Positions 27,696-53,997 of a DNA stretch of 57,500 nucleotides are shown piece by piece. The position numbers were made by a program, and so were the translations under genes. Below the pieces are notes generated by a model. That model did not search any database, was not told the origin of the DNA, and saw only the letters and a list, made by a program, of their open reading frames with translations. Numbering within the stretch: position 1 is the stretch's first letter; every line of letters begins with the position of its first letter. This DNA is from Mesostigma viride (taxonomy: Eukaryota > Streptophyta > Mesostigmatophyceae > Mesostigmatales > Mesostigmataceae), in the NCBI GenBank assembly GCA_009746045.1, contig RPFO01000038.1, forward strand, positions 927,195 through 984,694, in the 5' to 3' direction.

Positions 27696-30600
27696 TTAAG
27701 TTGCCGCCATGATTTCTGACGCGCTGGCATCGGCAGGCGTGGTCAGCACGGCAGGGGCACCGCTCTTGTCGCTCGCAGGCACGTCCTTGCACAGCTGTGT
27801 GTGCATGGGCGGTGGGGCACATACGCAGGGTCAGATGTTGCCGAAAAGGTTCTTGTTCAGCGATCCCATATGTGACCTGGCAGGAAGTAATAATTACTCA
27901 CCAAAGGAAAGAAGGAAGTTGCAGTTTCCTTGCGGGTAATCAAAGCACCGACAAGCGTGCATGGACAATCAGCCTAGGCTACCGGCACCCTAGCACGGAC
28001 ACGAGCCTTTGGTACCACCTCAGCACCTGTCTGCTGTCTAGGCATGCATGCCTGCCCGCGCTTTGGCCGCTGCGCACGGCAAACCCTATGGTTGGAGATT
28101 TGGTTGGATTCCAAGTCTTTAGTTACCTGGTCGAAGTAGGATGCCTTTTTCTGGCGAGACGTGGGCCGTGCCGAGGGCGGGCGCGCCAAGGGCCGTGCGG
28201 GACTCTCCGTCTGGATCTCGATCTCGTGGCCCACCGCGTGCGCGCTCTTCCCGCCGCCACGCCCGCTGGCGGATGCGGCCGAGCCGGGCTTGTCGGCGCT
28301 GCTGCCCGAGGCGTCCGCGCCCCCTCGCCGCCACTCCATGAGCGCCTCGAGAAACGAGCTGTTGGGGGGGCAGGGAGGAACGAGCGCGCGGGGTAGGTGG
28401 CGAGGGGCACAGGTCCATCAATAAGTACCTTCGACGCACCTTGGACGTTGGATAGTTGAACAGCCTAGACAAATACGATGGGCACAAAAGGTGTAGCTGT
28501 GTGTGTGTGTGGTGGGTGGGTGGGTGGGGGGGGGGCAGTAGGCGGGCAGGTGCATGCATGGGTGAGTGGGTAAACGGGGAGGGGGTTTGGCCGGTATGTG
28601 GAGGGGAAAGGCCGTGGTGAACCATCCGAATGGATATAAGCATTTTCAGTCTTCTTGTAGGAGTATACAGTTATTGTTGTATTGTAGCTGCGGGAAGATA
28701 CGCGGGAGGCTAGATGTATGTCCAGGTTGTTATCTTGCCTTTAAGGGTGGCCAGGTGCTAAAGGTAGGCAACAGGCAATAACTTGTTATGCTGCTTATTC
28801 CAAAACGCCCCTCGACCAAGCTCCTGGCCGCCTGTCTCGATGCCCCTCTGCAACCACATGCCCATGCTTCATGCCTCTGCTAGCATACATGTAGGCCTGC
28901 ATCCGCTCTACTGGAAACGACGCCGTCGCGCCCATCTCTGCACTAGACCAAATCGTGTTACTTGCAACTCAATGAGCTTCTCTGGCACGCGTGCTCCACT
29001 ACTGCGTACATAAGTAAACTGCACTAGCCATAGCAAGGCTTTGTCGCCATCGTACTCTTTTCCTCTGCTCTCTTTCTCCATGTCCTCTTTTTGAAGCCCG
29101 TCCAAGCTCGCGGATACCCCCCATGGCTCTCAAGCGACAGGCAGGCGGTTATATGTGTGCCGTCACCTGAGATGATGTGTCATATGTGCAGCCTCCACCC
29201 CACTCACTTGTGGCTCTCCGCCTCATCAAACGCGGCTTCAGCCCCGCTGCTGTTGCCCTCATCGACGGCTGGTTCGATGGGCGCGCCCCTGCGGCGGGGC
29301 ATGGGCGCAGGGGTGGGCGCAGCGGGCTCTGGGAACTGCACCGCCAGGCAAGGGAAAACCAGGAGGGGGCCACACACGAACAGGCCGAGCATGAGCATGG
29401 ATAGACACGAAGCATGAAGATGCCGCGCATGAGCAGGACCACCCGTGTACAGGACCAGGCGTGCGTGTGTGCAGGCCCCGCAGCGACAGGCAACTGTTTA
29501 AGAAGGGGGGGGGGGCGGTGCTCGTAGCAAGCAGCCGAGCCATCCAAGCCATCGGCAGAGCGGGACCTGTTTCGGATGAGCAATAACCCCCTGGCCACAC
29601 GAGCACGGGAGGCATCTCGCGAACGTCGGTCCAGTATCCCCGCTAGCATCCGGAACACGCAGGCATCCCAGTTTAAGCTTCCGCCGCCATGTTCCTCTCT
29701 TGGCTACCAGCAGGAGCTAGCCTTACACATGCCACATGGGGCAGATGGGGTTTACTGTGATGCAAAAAGCTCATGATGCGATGGTTGCATGAAATAACAC
29801 TTGCATAACATAACATACAACCTACAAAACATACAACACAAACCGTAATGTAATGTGCTTACATACCACAGCACCATAGGGACCAGCCACTGAGTTGCCT
29901 GTGTGCTCGCAAGCCAGCAAGCAAGCCAGCAAGCAAGCCAGCCAGCAAGCCAGCCAGCAAGCCAGCAAGCCAGCCAGCAAGCAAGCCAGCAAGCCAGCCA
30001 GCAAGCCAGCCAGCAAGCCAGCAAGCAAGCCAGCAAGCAAGCCAGCCAGCAAGCCAGCGAGCAAGCCAGCCAGCAAGCCAGCGAGTAAGCCAGCCAGCAA
30101 GCCAGCAAGCAAGCCAGCGAGTAAGCCAGCCAGCAAGCAAGCCAGCAAGCAAGCCAGCAAGCAAGCCAGCAAGCAAGCCAGCAAGCAAGCCAGCAAGCAA
30201 GCCAGCAAGCAAGCCAGCAAGCAAGCCAGCAAGCAAGCCAGCAAGCAAGCCAGCAAGCAAGCCAGCAAGCAAGCGAGTAAGCCAGCCAGCAAGCCAGCCA
30301 GCCAGCAAACCAGCAAGCAAGCCAGCAAGCAAGCCAGCAAGCAAGCCAGCAAGCAAGCCAGCAAGCAAGCCAGCAAGCAAGCCAGCAAGCAAGCCAGCAA
30401 GCAAGCCAGCAAGCAAGCCAGCAAGCAAGCCAGCAAGCAAGCCAGCAAGCACATGGGTGAGATGGGGATCCAGCGCCCTAGTGCGTGCTTGCCTGCCATG
30501 CGAAGCCATCAAGATATCTGTGACTGCCTTGAGAAGACGTACGCATATCCGTGACTGCGCCGCAGGGCCAGCACACCATGAGACGGCATGACGAGCGTGG

Positions 30601-33293
30601 GGTTTTACTTACCGAAGGCATCTGCCAGAAGTCTTCACGGTTGAGCATGCCGCCACCCTCGTATGTGCCTTGTCCAGATGAAGACGTCGCTGCTGCCACA
30701 TGCATGTCCATCCAGCCGTCCCGTCCACCCATCCACCCATGCACCCATGGATCCACACGCCCGGCAGACCAAGGCATGCGCGGGCACAGCCGAGCACCGA
30801 GAGGGCAATAACATCAGCGACAATATCAACAGAGGCGTCTGTTGACATTGTGCTGCCCATGCAGCGATTGGGCGGCTGGTCCTACGAGCTATAAATGCAT
30901 ATTCTGTTTATTAACATGTGCCATGGCCTCTCGCACAAGCTACACCCATCGGGCATATACACATAGTCGTTTACCTCGTACATAAGCCCATGAGTGCATA
31001 CGGCACGCATGACGCAGTAAGACAAATGCTAGTTGCTACCGAGGTGGGATGTATAAATAGGCAACGTTACCTGACCAAATTCGACACATGTCTCCCACCA
31101 AGTGAACTTTCAATCTCCCAAGTGTACACCAATCTCCCTGCATCCTCCACCATCACTGCAACAGTCGCCCCCGTGGGGCTAGCAGTAGATTCACTCCGCT
31201 GGTTCATGTTGGGGAACTTGTGACGCACTTGCACCGCTCTCCGGTAGAGAGCTTTTTTGCAGTTGGACTATATCTTGGACGCCTTCGGATCAGGAGAGCC
31301 CTATCGTCGCGAAATCATGCAAGAGGTCCTGTGTTCGAATCCAGTATGGTACCAAATCTTTCACTGCATCCGTGCGCGAGATCAGCCACGCGCATATCGG
31401 TGCAGTTTGGTAAGGCATCCCCTCGGGGTGGAATCCCGCTTTCCCATTAGTAGCACTTTAAAAAAACAGCCACATGTCACACACCTTTAGCACCAGCTCC
31501 CGGCCGGACAGCGCCCCCAGGAGATGCCCCCCTTGCTGACGGGGGCACGGGCCGCTGTGCCCCCACGGGTGGTGGGGATGCGGAACTGCTGGCGCCTGCT
31601 TCGGCCCCCCTCCCTGACTTGGACGCGCTGCCGCTCCGCTCGCTGCGGCTGCTGCTGGCGCGCGAGGAGGCCTGGGTGCTTGGCTGCGAGGCGCCTCTTT
31701 GCTGCACGGGGCGCCAGAGATTTGGTTGTTTGAGCACGTGCGAGGAGTGCTAGTTCATGGAGCGTAAGTGGCGGGGGGGGGGCAGAGAGCGCTCCGCACG
31801 ACAAACTGGCGCAGTATGGGTGCTCATGACCCAATGCTGGCGTGCCCCTGATAAACACTACAGCTCCGCGAGGCTGCCACTTATGGTTGTACAGGTGGCA
31901 TAGCGCAACGCTCTGTGGCGAGGGGGGGGGGGGGGGCGGGGAGGAGGTTGGCGTTGGCTTGTACCAATAGGCGCGCCTAATTGTACTAGTGGGCGCACAT
32001 GGTTGAGCACACACCCACACGGACAGACAGACACGGGCATGCGCGAATGCACAGAAAAGCTCTGTAATAACACAGGCAGCCCATTAACACAGGCAGCCCA
32101 TAGCCACAGGCATAAACATAGAAGGGACCCTGCACTCGACACGCCCACGTGCCCACAGAACAGATGGTGTGCGCATCCATTGGCGGCGGCCTGCTGCACG
32201 CATTGCCGCGGTCTCAGCCGCTTGCTACCGCTGGTGTGGGATGACATGTAGAGGTGCTGCTGGCACACGCGACTACGCACAGTACATCATCAGCACAACT
32301 CTCATCATGATCACAATGGACAGCAATCCCGAGGTCCCACGCGCAGGCTAGCAGGTTCATACATCAGGCGGTACCCGATTCTGCAGCACAGGCAACACGG
32401 TCGAATACAGATCACGGGCGAATACAGATCACGGGCGAATACAGATCACGGGCGAATACAGATCACGGGCGAATACAGATCACGGGCGAATACAGATAAC
32501 GGGCGAATACAGATAACGGGCGCGGCTGGCACCAACGTACCCTTGCGCTGCCCCAAATCGTCCCGCCGGATTCGGTGGTGGACCTGCGATGCAGGCAGCA
32601 AAGCAGCACGACGAGCAGGTTATTCACCGGATGCCAACGAGGGGCGACATGGGCTTGTGATCACGCCGGTGTTTAGGTGCCTAGCATGTTCCTCACACTG
32701 GATCATGCCACCACAATCATTCCCGCCCCTCACAGGATCGCACCAGGTGGTAAGTTGCCAGACGTGTCTCTCACTCGATCGCATCATGACAGCACTCTAC
32801 TCTCGTACTTGGCCGTGTCTGAGTGCAGTTCTTGCCCCTTACTTGATCGTGTCAACACCGCCACACATCCCCTCCCTTGGTCATGTCAAGAGCGAACACG
32901 CCCAACATGCCCCTCTTCACTTGGCCGTGTCACTAAAAGTATCCTCAGCATGCCCAAAAAGTGCACTACACATGCCTCTCACTCCATCGTGCTAACACCG
33001 TCACATTTCCCCCCACTTGATCGTGTCAACTCCAACACGCGTCCCCTCACTTGATCGTGCTAACACCAACACACGTCCCCTCACTTGATCGTGCTAACAC
33101 CAACACGCACTCCCTCACTCCATGGTGTCGACACTGCCACACGTCCCCTCACTCCATAGTGTCAACCCTGCCAAACACATCCTCTCACTTTATCGTGTCA
33201 CGCTTGGCCTTTTCCCGCGCCATGGCCGTGCGCAGCTCTGCCAGGCGCGCCTCCATGTCCAGCGCCTCCTTCTCCAGCATGGCCGCCTTGGCG
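27696..33293 (-). CDS. ZBBX-like coiled-coil protein, C-terminal seven exons; 5' end not found
   Basis: Seven exons join with unbroken phase and GT-AG borders: 33189-33293, 32541-32583, 31485-31701, 30613-30668, 29208-29335, 28127-28358, 27696-27794 (TAA 27696-27698). The acceptor at 30668 is AAG. In order: a charged coiled coil (LEKEALDMEARLAELRTAM, then AREKAKRDTIKS), GGTIWGSAR, a Ser/Ala/Pro-rich linker, NREDFWQMPS, a Pro/acidic stretch, SFLEALMEWRRG, GHEIEIQTESPARP and KKASYFDQLCKDVP. The coiled coil followed by GG-x-W-x-S resembles the N terminus of ZBBX (zinc finger B-box protein of motile cilia); I see no zinc-binding cysteines in the recovered part. The first exon(s), requiring a phase-2 donor upstream of 33293, were not recognised. 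Being one coherent gene is well supported by phases; the ZBBX/ciliary assignment is tentative and rests on remembered motif shape. Confidence -1.
29909..30450. repeat. AAGCAAGCCAGC array
   Basis: A 540-base array of AAGC and CAGC tetramers in higher-order 8- and 12-base combinations, inside the intron between the 30613 and 29335 exons of the ZBBX-like gene. All reading frames through it are trivial. Confidence -1.
31323..31363 (+). repeat. Dispersed repeat A, copy 2 (tRNA B-box-like)
   Basis: AGGTCCTGTGTTCGAATCC then AGTATGGTACC, followed by a partly shared AAATCTTTCACT. Lies in the intron downstream of the 31485-31701 exon of the ZBBX-like gene. Confidence -1.
32403..32523. repeat. 17-base minisatellite (GAATACAGATCACGGGC)n
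   Basis: Seven head-to-tail copies ending 18 bases from the donor of the 32541-32583 exon. No spacers, so it is not a CRISPR array. Confidence -1.
32677..33203 (-). repeat. A dozen echoes of the ZBBX-like exon end plus donor
   Basis: The real junction (forward CCTCTCACTTTATCGTGTCACGC, 33181-33203) recurs at about 33146, 33111, 33076, 33044, 33010, 32975, 32915, 32871, 32830 and 32768, with decayed copies at 32730 and 32680. On the transcript strand the copies read GACACGATCAA followed by GTGxGG, so most keep both the exon end and the GT. Spacing is mainly 32-40 bases. Confidence -1.
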
Positions 33294-33845
33294 CTGGATG
33301 GGTGCACAAGGACAAGGTGGAGAGAGTGGCCAGCACACGTGAGGGAGCCTAGAGTGACCAGCAGACATGTCTGTGGGGGCAGAGTGACCAGCACACATGG
33401 AGGGTTTACAGTGACCAGCACACAAGGATGGGGGGAGGGGGGGGTATCATGACCAGCGTCAGCAGGCGGGGTTAGAGTGACAAGCGCGAGAGGAAGGTAC
33501 GGTGGCATGCCTTTGCGCATGACACGCAAGTACTTACTTAAGGTAAGGTGATTGCTTTCTCCTACAGCACACCCTGGCCAACACAAGTGCGTTTTGATCC
33601 TTTTGCCATGAATAACTACTTGCGCGTGTCACCGAGTTACTTGATCCGTTTGCCATGGAAGGTTTCCACACGCCAGGGCTGCGCCCTCCACCGAACACCG
33701 GGGACAAGAAGTGCGCCACATACGCTGTATGATCTATCACTGGGGGGCAGGAAGTCTGCACAGACAGAACGAGGCATGCACAGCGGTTGCGGCTGCTTGC
33801 ATCAGCTTGCATCACCAATGCAGAACTGTGTGTGAATGTGCCTTT

Positions 33846-34001
33846 GCATGTGTGTGTGTGTGTGTTCATTATGGCATAGTATTGTGTGCGTGTGCGTGTG
33901 TGTGCGAGTGTGTGTGCGTGTGCGTGTGCGTGTGCGTGTGCGTGTGCGTGTGCGTGTGCGTGTGCGTGTGCGTGTGCGTGTGCGTGTGCGTGTGCGTGTG
34001 C

Positions 34002-34033
<32 letters not shown>

Positions 34034-34168
34034 GTGCGTGTGCGTTTGCGTGTGCGTGTGCGTGTGCGTGTGCGTGTGTGTGCGCGTGTGCGTGTGCTTG
34101 TGTGTGCATGTGTGTGTGTATGTGTGTGTGTGTGTGCGTGTGTGTGTGCGTGTGCGTGTGTGTGAGCA
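33846..34168. repeat. TGTGCG array
   Basis: About 320 bases of alternating TG/CG hexamers, a classic purine-pyrimidine alternation able to form left-handed DNA. No coding potential beyond trivial repeats. Confidence -1.
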
Positions 34169-35532
34169 CGTGCGTGTGCATGTGGGGGGGGGCACGGGCC
34201 TGCATGTGCACGTGCATACTTGCATGCATATATGTATGCATATACGTGTCTGTCAATCCATGTGTGTGCGCATTTCTCTGCATCCAGCTGTTATAGACAC
34301 TTGGCGACAGTATGATGTCGAACAGCCAAAACAAACAGGAATCCCCGTAGCCCTTTAGTTCAGCATTCTGATACAGTCAAACTGTGATTGAATGGAAGTG
34401 CCCATTCGTACCACAAATCGGTCTTTACACCACATTAACAGTCAGTTTGCCGAAATTTAGAACATCCATGCTGGGAAAATGTCTTGAAACTCTTTCCTTC
34501 TACATCGAACCACAGAGTACGGCACATGGGGAACGACCGCGAGGGGAAGCCTTTACATTAGCAAGAGAAAAGAACCACCTGGCCAAAACGATATCTCAAG
34601 GCTCTATTACGAATATAAACATCACTGTTAAACTGGAATTACTGCGTAGAAAGCCTGGGTGGAGAGAGAATGCGGGAATGCGCAAATTGGTTGTACTAGT
34701 GGCCGCTATAATTAGAACCAAGTCTGCTATCGAATGCCAGCGAAGTAGGTCAAATGACACTCAAATCAAAGAAAGCCATTCGCGATTTGGGAACTAGCTT
34801 CCACCAAGATGAGAGACATGGCGCATGCTGTAACCTCAGGAGCCGCGCAAACGGCTATTCACAGACTAAATAGTAGGTCAACTTTTCCCTTCAACAAGTA
34901 GCAGATGACCATGATGCATACCTAGGCTTAGGAAGCATTTTTATCGTATCGCGTTGTGCAAAGTGCAGAATGCTCAGTGACCCGTGGATTCCAATCCGAT
35001 GATGGGATGCTGCATTGACATTTCAGGTAGCTCGATATTATGGAGTCTAAATTGCCCGCAACAGAACTGTCGGAAGAGGGGGGGCGTGAATCCAGGACGC
35101 AACCATTAAGTTGTCCTCACATTCCTTCACTGCAACGAGAAAATAATTCAACTACGAATGCGCCAGCATGCTTCCCATTCATGACATGGCAGTAAGGATA
35201 TGCTGGAGAAAGTGCCGGTCCTCGCTTCTCGACATTGTCTGGGGGACTTGCAGTCACAACTCGCACCTCGCAAATTGCCATGCGACCGCAACGAACGACC
35301 GTAAAAAGTGGCTCAGTGCTCCAGTCAGCCAGCACCTCGGGTCGAAGTGCCAAACCACTGGTAGATAGAAAAGAACGAGATTTGTTAAAGAAGCGATTCA
35401 CCCAATGTTGCTCCGATATTGTACCGCGCGCTGGCAATCCCGCGCGTCAGGGATTCTGCATGGGCCCGGTTCTCTGCACTGGCGGCAGTATAATATTTAG
35501 TATGGGCTGTATGTATGGCTTGTTGTTGTTGT

Positions 35533-35618
35533 TACCCACGCCGCACATGGGCAGCATACGAAACTAACTCCGTACATATCTGGACCATCTCATATCTGCT
35601 GCCCATGTGCGGCGTGGG
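35533..35618. repeat. Inverted repeat with 21-bp perfect arms
   Basis: CCCACGCCGCACATGGGCAGC at 35533-35553 is the exact reverse complement of 35598-35618, with a 44-base loop. A direct repeat (TACATATCTGGACC and AACATATCTGGACC) overlaps it. A related word, CGCCGCACATGGGC, occurs at 17450-17463. Confidence -1.
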
Positions 35619-35878
35619 ATTCAACTAACTCACTAACTAACATATCTGGACCGCCACGCCGTTTCCAGCAAGCGGAGGATAACAGACGCTCAGCTCATCT
35701 TCGTCTACAGCAAGATTTTTGTCACGAGATGTGCTGACCTGTCGCTCTATCGACTCTGCGATTCGACGTGTCCTTCGCCATTATCGCTACTGTGCGACTG
35801 AGGCAAAGCCAGCAGGATTGCAATTAGCAAAGATTTGGCAGCCATAGCAGCACTTCCTCCTTGGATAACTCTTCTTCA

Positions 35879-39500
<3,622 letters not shown>

Positions 39501-39670
39501 ACGGAGGGAAACTAGAAGTTGAACAAGCAGTTTGGGGTACAAGCTGGGCAAGCTGTTCGGTGGCGGCAAGAAGGACAAGAAGTAGACGGAGGGAAACTAG
39601 AAGTTGAACAAGCAGTTTGGGGTACAAGCTGGGCAAGCTGTTCGGGGGCGGCCAGAAGGACAAGAAGTAG

Positions 39671-42600
39671 AGGTGGAAGAGATAGAAGCGACAAGAGAGA
39701 GGACTAGAATGGCGACAAGGGCAAAGGGCAACAGGAACAGCAACAGGGGCACAAAGTAGATGGGGCACCTGATCTCAAGAGGTGCGAGAAGGGCAAGAAA
39801 TAGATGGCCGGGGGAGCTGCATGAACGTTGCAACATGTGGATACATTGCCCGGGCAGATGTTGCCAGGCATTATGGTAGACACCCTCCATCAACGGGGCT
39901 GCATCAACCGCGCTCCATCACAGGAGGGGGAGCATGCCGCTGACGGCATTATTAAGTAAGGGGGAAGACAGAGAAATGGGGTCTTATGGATGAGATGGCA
40001 GCGGCACTGCCAGAGAGCGCCGCCGACACAGGTTGTAGCATGCCTTCGATGGTTGCAGCGGTCATCTTGGATTGGGTACCACATCTGGCCGATGTTACAT
40101 CTGGCTTCGCCCTGTGGATAGCTCGGGGTCTGGCACCTCACCACAAGTCCCCGTCAGCAGGTTCACGCTACAGAGAAGCATATCGCATACACAAAACAGG
40201 TTGTAACCACTGCCACACGCGTGCCAAAAGGGGTTGGGTGACGCCTGAAGCACACGGATCTTTTCTGCCCCAACGAGACAAGCGTGTGGCCCAGGCTTTC
40301 GTCTTTGATTGATGGATAGTCTGCGGACATTTGTCGTGTTCCGTGGACTTGGCTGCAGCCCTAGATGAGTGGGGTCATCGACACCCCAATCTGTAGTGCG
40401 CGAGGGTCCCTGATCATGCTGCTACCACGTTCTTGTCAGAGCGACCAACGTGCTTGTGTACGTGGTGTTATAAACATTTGCAGCTGCCCCTGCATGTGCA
40501 CCAGCCCGGGATACGTGCAGCGCTGCATGGTAACGTACGGCCCTCACATGCATTAGATATGGACTCGTGCTATTTGCCGGTTGGCCGGCATGGCGGCTGG
40601 CCTCAGGTCTGGCCAGCTCTTGATTGCTGTGGGGGGGGGGAAGTAGGGCCCTGAGACCATGATATTTGTAGCATTGCTTTCACTACGTACTCATGTGCTG
40701 CTTTTGCAAGCTTGTACACACATGTGACTGTGTTCTCTTATTGCCAGATATTCAATCAGAAGTTGACAATCGTTGCATATGTGTGCAATATATTTTAAAA
40801 GTCGATGATATTTGCAATATATTTTAAACGTAAGTACGTACTGTGATGCACACATTTGTCAATCATGGCTGCTAATTGCACACATGCATGCATAAGCTCA
40901 TGTAGCAAGTCCCCCATGCCTGCATTAATTAATTAATTTAAACACGCGCCCCCCTTGCATGGGGAGTCACGGCCAGCACATGCAATAATACAAAGTCAAA
41001 GTGCTTTTCATCCCGGTGTATGTTGCACACTGGGAAGGGGGCAGAGCTAGAGTACCCGGGTCTTCCCTCATGCCGGGAGGCAAGCCACATCGCTCTGCAA
41101 TCTAACCTACTCTTGAGGAGTCTCTGGCCGCATATAACAGTGGGTGCACTAGTGCGCTGAAATGTGCGAGGATGACATGGCAGGGGCATTGTCTGGCATG
41201 CACTTGCGCACAGCTGTCACGTGCTCCTTGAGCACTGCATGCGCGGATATCGATCGATATCGTCCTTGGTAAGCGTGGGGGCCCTAGCGGCAGCAGCCGC
41301 AGCCGGGGCTGCTGAGTGCCGCTGCTCCCAGTCCGCCTGGGAGAGTCTGCCTGGCGAGTTGCTACATGTCCTCGTCGTTCATCTGGTTCAGAGAATGACC
41401 AGGCGCTGGTACTCTACCGATGATCGAATGGAGATGGAAATGTGTATATATGGTTTAAATTAGTACATGCTAAGCAACGGACTGCAGCTAGGTGGGGGAT
41501 GTAAACATGCATACGAAGCTGCCATGCACTTGCTCCAGATGGGTGCACAAGGTGCACCTGCACACCACCATGTCAACCAAATTATTATTAATAAGCTTCT
41601 GCATGTACGCGACTCGCTATTACATGTACTCATTCTGTCATGCAAGATTCCTACTGTGCACATGGTTGCATGTAGAGTAATTTTAAATTATAATATTGAT
41701 AGTTCTGCAGTTGCAATTATTGTCCACGCAGTGATTCAGAAAGGATTATCCTGTCCAGACGATCGGGGAGGCAGCTAGCGGGAGAGCCTGCTGTTTTGCT
41801 GGATGGAGCTGACCACCCATATTTTCAAATGTGACCACCTACCAAGCACAGGAAACAAAGGCAGCATGTGCCCGTGTGTTGTTTCTCTGCCTGAACTGGT
41901 TTCTGAAGTAAGTGCTTGCATGCGGGATCATGTCACGGAGAACCATGCTAAATTCACGCTGAATCCTTGCATGCCATGGGTTGGTGTGACCCGTGTACAA
42001 CAGGTACAACTAGTTTGTAAGGTGGCACGCAATGCTCCACGCATCAGACAGGTGTGAGCTTACTTCTGCGGGCGCAACAACTGCCCATGGCGACCACAAC
42101 AGGTAAGACAACTGTAGACAAAGCCACCCTACAACCGTGTGATACTCCACATGTGTCCTGTCGGGGGATAACAACAGAGAACCACTGCACAAGGCAGCGG
42201 GTGCCCAGGGCGTGTTTCTGCATTCTCTGCTGTACAGGCTCCATCATTGGAAAAATTCGAGAACCTGGCCACCAGCACAACGTGAGGGTTACGTCCCATA
42301 CCAGGTGGGCGGCTTCTTGCAGCGGCCGTGGAAACCAGCATACGACAGCCTTCCCTTGTGGTCATGTCTGTGGCCCAGATGCCGCATCTAGTCCCGATCT
42401 AGGCACTGCAGTCCATGTGACTGGCATCAAGGTGAGTCGCTCGTGGGTGCGGATGGACAGCTGCCAGCCTGGCAGGGGGAGATCATCGCTGCGCAGCCGT
42501 CTGCGTCACATGCTACACCCATGCCCGATGCACTTTGATTGGCACGTGCAGTCCTGCACATGTGGCCGAACAGGGACGTAGTCAGGGGAGCACCAAACGA

Positions 42601-43048
42601 TCCAGCGCTCCAACCTTGACAGTTGATCCCTGGATTGGTGTCGCCATAGAAGGTCATTCCCATCCCGGTGTGCTGGCGCCAAAAGGGTTTGCCCCGAAGG
42701 ACTATCTATAGGGACCGTCTCACTCATCACCGGCATCCATACTGCATCCTGTCTTAAAAGCGCTGGGACATCTGCCCGCAGGGGAGCGTTCAATTGAGGG
42801 GGTTCCTGATCACGTGCGCCCCAGCCTGACCTCCTCAGGCTAAACGAAGCTTATAGTTAGCCTAGACGAAGCCACAAAGTCGCAAAGGCTACGCCTTTAC
42901 AAAGCATGGACATTAAGCCCAGAGAACGCCTGGACAAGGCCTTGCCAAAGCCAAAATGAAGGCTGACCGAAGCCTGAATAAAGGGTTGGTGAAGCCAAGA
43001 ACAAGCCTGGACGGAGCTAATACAAAGCGGCATGAGCCATGAGGTCTG
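39671..43048. other. Intergenic interval without a supported gene
   Basis: No exon set can be assembled. At 41281-41390 (plus) a short frame reads ESLPGELLHVLVVHLV, like the first helix of an F-box, but nothing follows. A 16-bp perfect palindrome GATATCGATCGATATC lies at 41248-41263. On the minus strand TGTAA at 42897-42901, 148 bases after the ABC stop, could serve as its polyadenylation signal if this alga uses the chlorophyte motif. Confidence -1.
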
Positions 43049-53107
<10,059 letters not shown>

Positions 53108-53997
53108 TATTTCCTGCTGACGATGACGGAGAGCCTATACTTCATGCGTGCACTCTCTTGAAATTAGCGCCATATCCTACCCGAATGCCCATATCCTACC
53201 TGGATTTCCGCTTCGCGGCAGAGACCAAGTTTGTCGTGTTGCCTCGTGCGGATGCCCGATCCGTACGGCAGTTCTCGATATTTACGTCGGAGCAGGATTG
53301 TAGTAGTAGTAGTTGCGGTTTCCCACATCGGAGCACCGAGCAAGCTTAGACTGAGTGTGTTGATCAGCACGCCGTACTTTCGTTACAAGCGAAACAGCTA
53401 GTAACTTGCAACGCGTGGACGCCAGACGTGGCTAGGCTGCAAAAAATGGTAACTTGCTAGCAATTCTGCTGCGAGCAAGCCGATGTGCCAAACGGCAGCT
53501 GAAGGCCAAATAATTGCCCATGCGGAGCCTGATCGAGGACTTCAACAACGACTTGGCCCTAGGACGCCCGGACGCGTGACCCAACATGATCAAACACGTC
53601 GATGCACTATGTACTGCCTCGAAACATGATAATTAGCTTGCTCATGCATACAATTAGATATTTTCCTGTTGTGACGCATTTATTACCAGTTGGCATAGCG
53701 CACGAATTACGCGAACTAACATCTGGCAACGTATGCTGTGGTTGAAATGCCTGTGAGGAAACGGTGAATTGCATCCAGTCATCGAAGCATCCTTGTGGTT
53801 TTCAACGAATAATTTGAGACGCCGGACAGCTGAGAGTAAATCAGATATCGTGCGAGTTAATAGGCGTTGTTGAGGCTTCCACTCTACTTCTCCCTTAGGA
53901 GGCGGACCCCGCATGATGGCCGGGGCAGGGTGTCTGCATGGTTGGGACGCGGAGGTTATTTGTTGCGTAATCCTTGCCGACGCTGCTTAACGGAGAA
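53108..53997. promoter_or_regulatory. Shared 5' region between divergent ABC and SAYSvFN-like genes
   Basis: An 890-base interval between the two start codons. It contains no tandem repeat and no recognisable exon; both promoters and 5' UTRs should lie here. I could not identify a core element. Confidence -1.

Larger units (their letters stand above)
33294..35878. other. Interval between the ZBBX-like and plastid genes
   Basis: It should contain the missing 5' exon(s) of the ZBBX-like gene and the promoter of the plastid gene, but I could not place either. The part from about 34.3 to 35.8 kb has no tandem repeats and no recognisable exon. Confidence -1.

Noticed and set aside
32403-32523. 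CRISPR-like array
   Set aside because: The units are directly adjacent with no variable spacers, in a eukaryotic intron, and there are no cas genes.
33534-33600. Missing upstream exon of the ZBBX-like gene ending at a GTAAGT donor (33538)
   Set aside because: The donor and phase fit, but the translated sequence (CCRRKQSPYL) does not resemble the family and no acceptor or start codon fits well.
34384-34797. 137-codon plus-strand frame
   Set aside because: No recognisable domain, no codon pattern like the confirmed exons and no conserved neighbours. Probably chance in a low-stop stretch.
41221-41463. F-box protein
   Set aside because: Only one short LPGELL-type helix is visible. No splice partners or downstream repeats were found.
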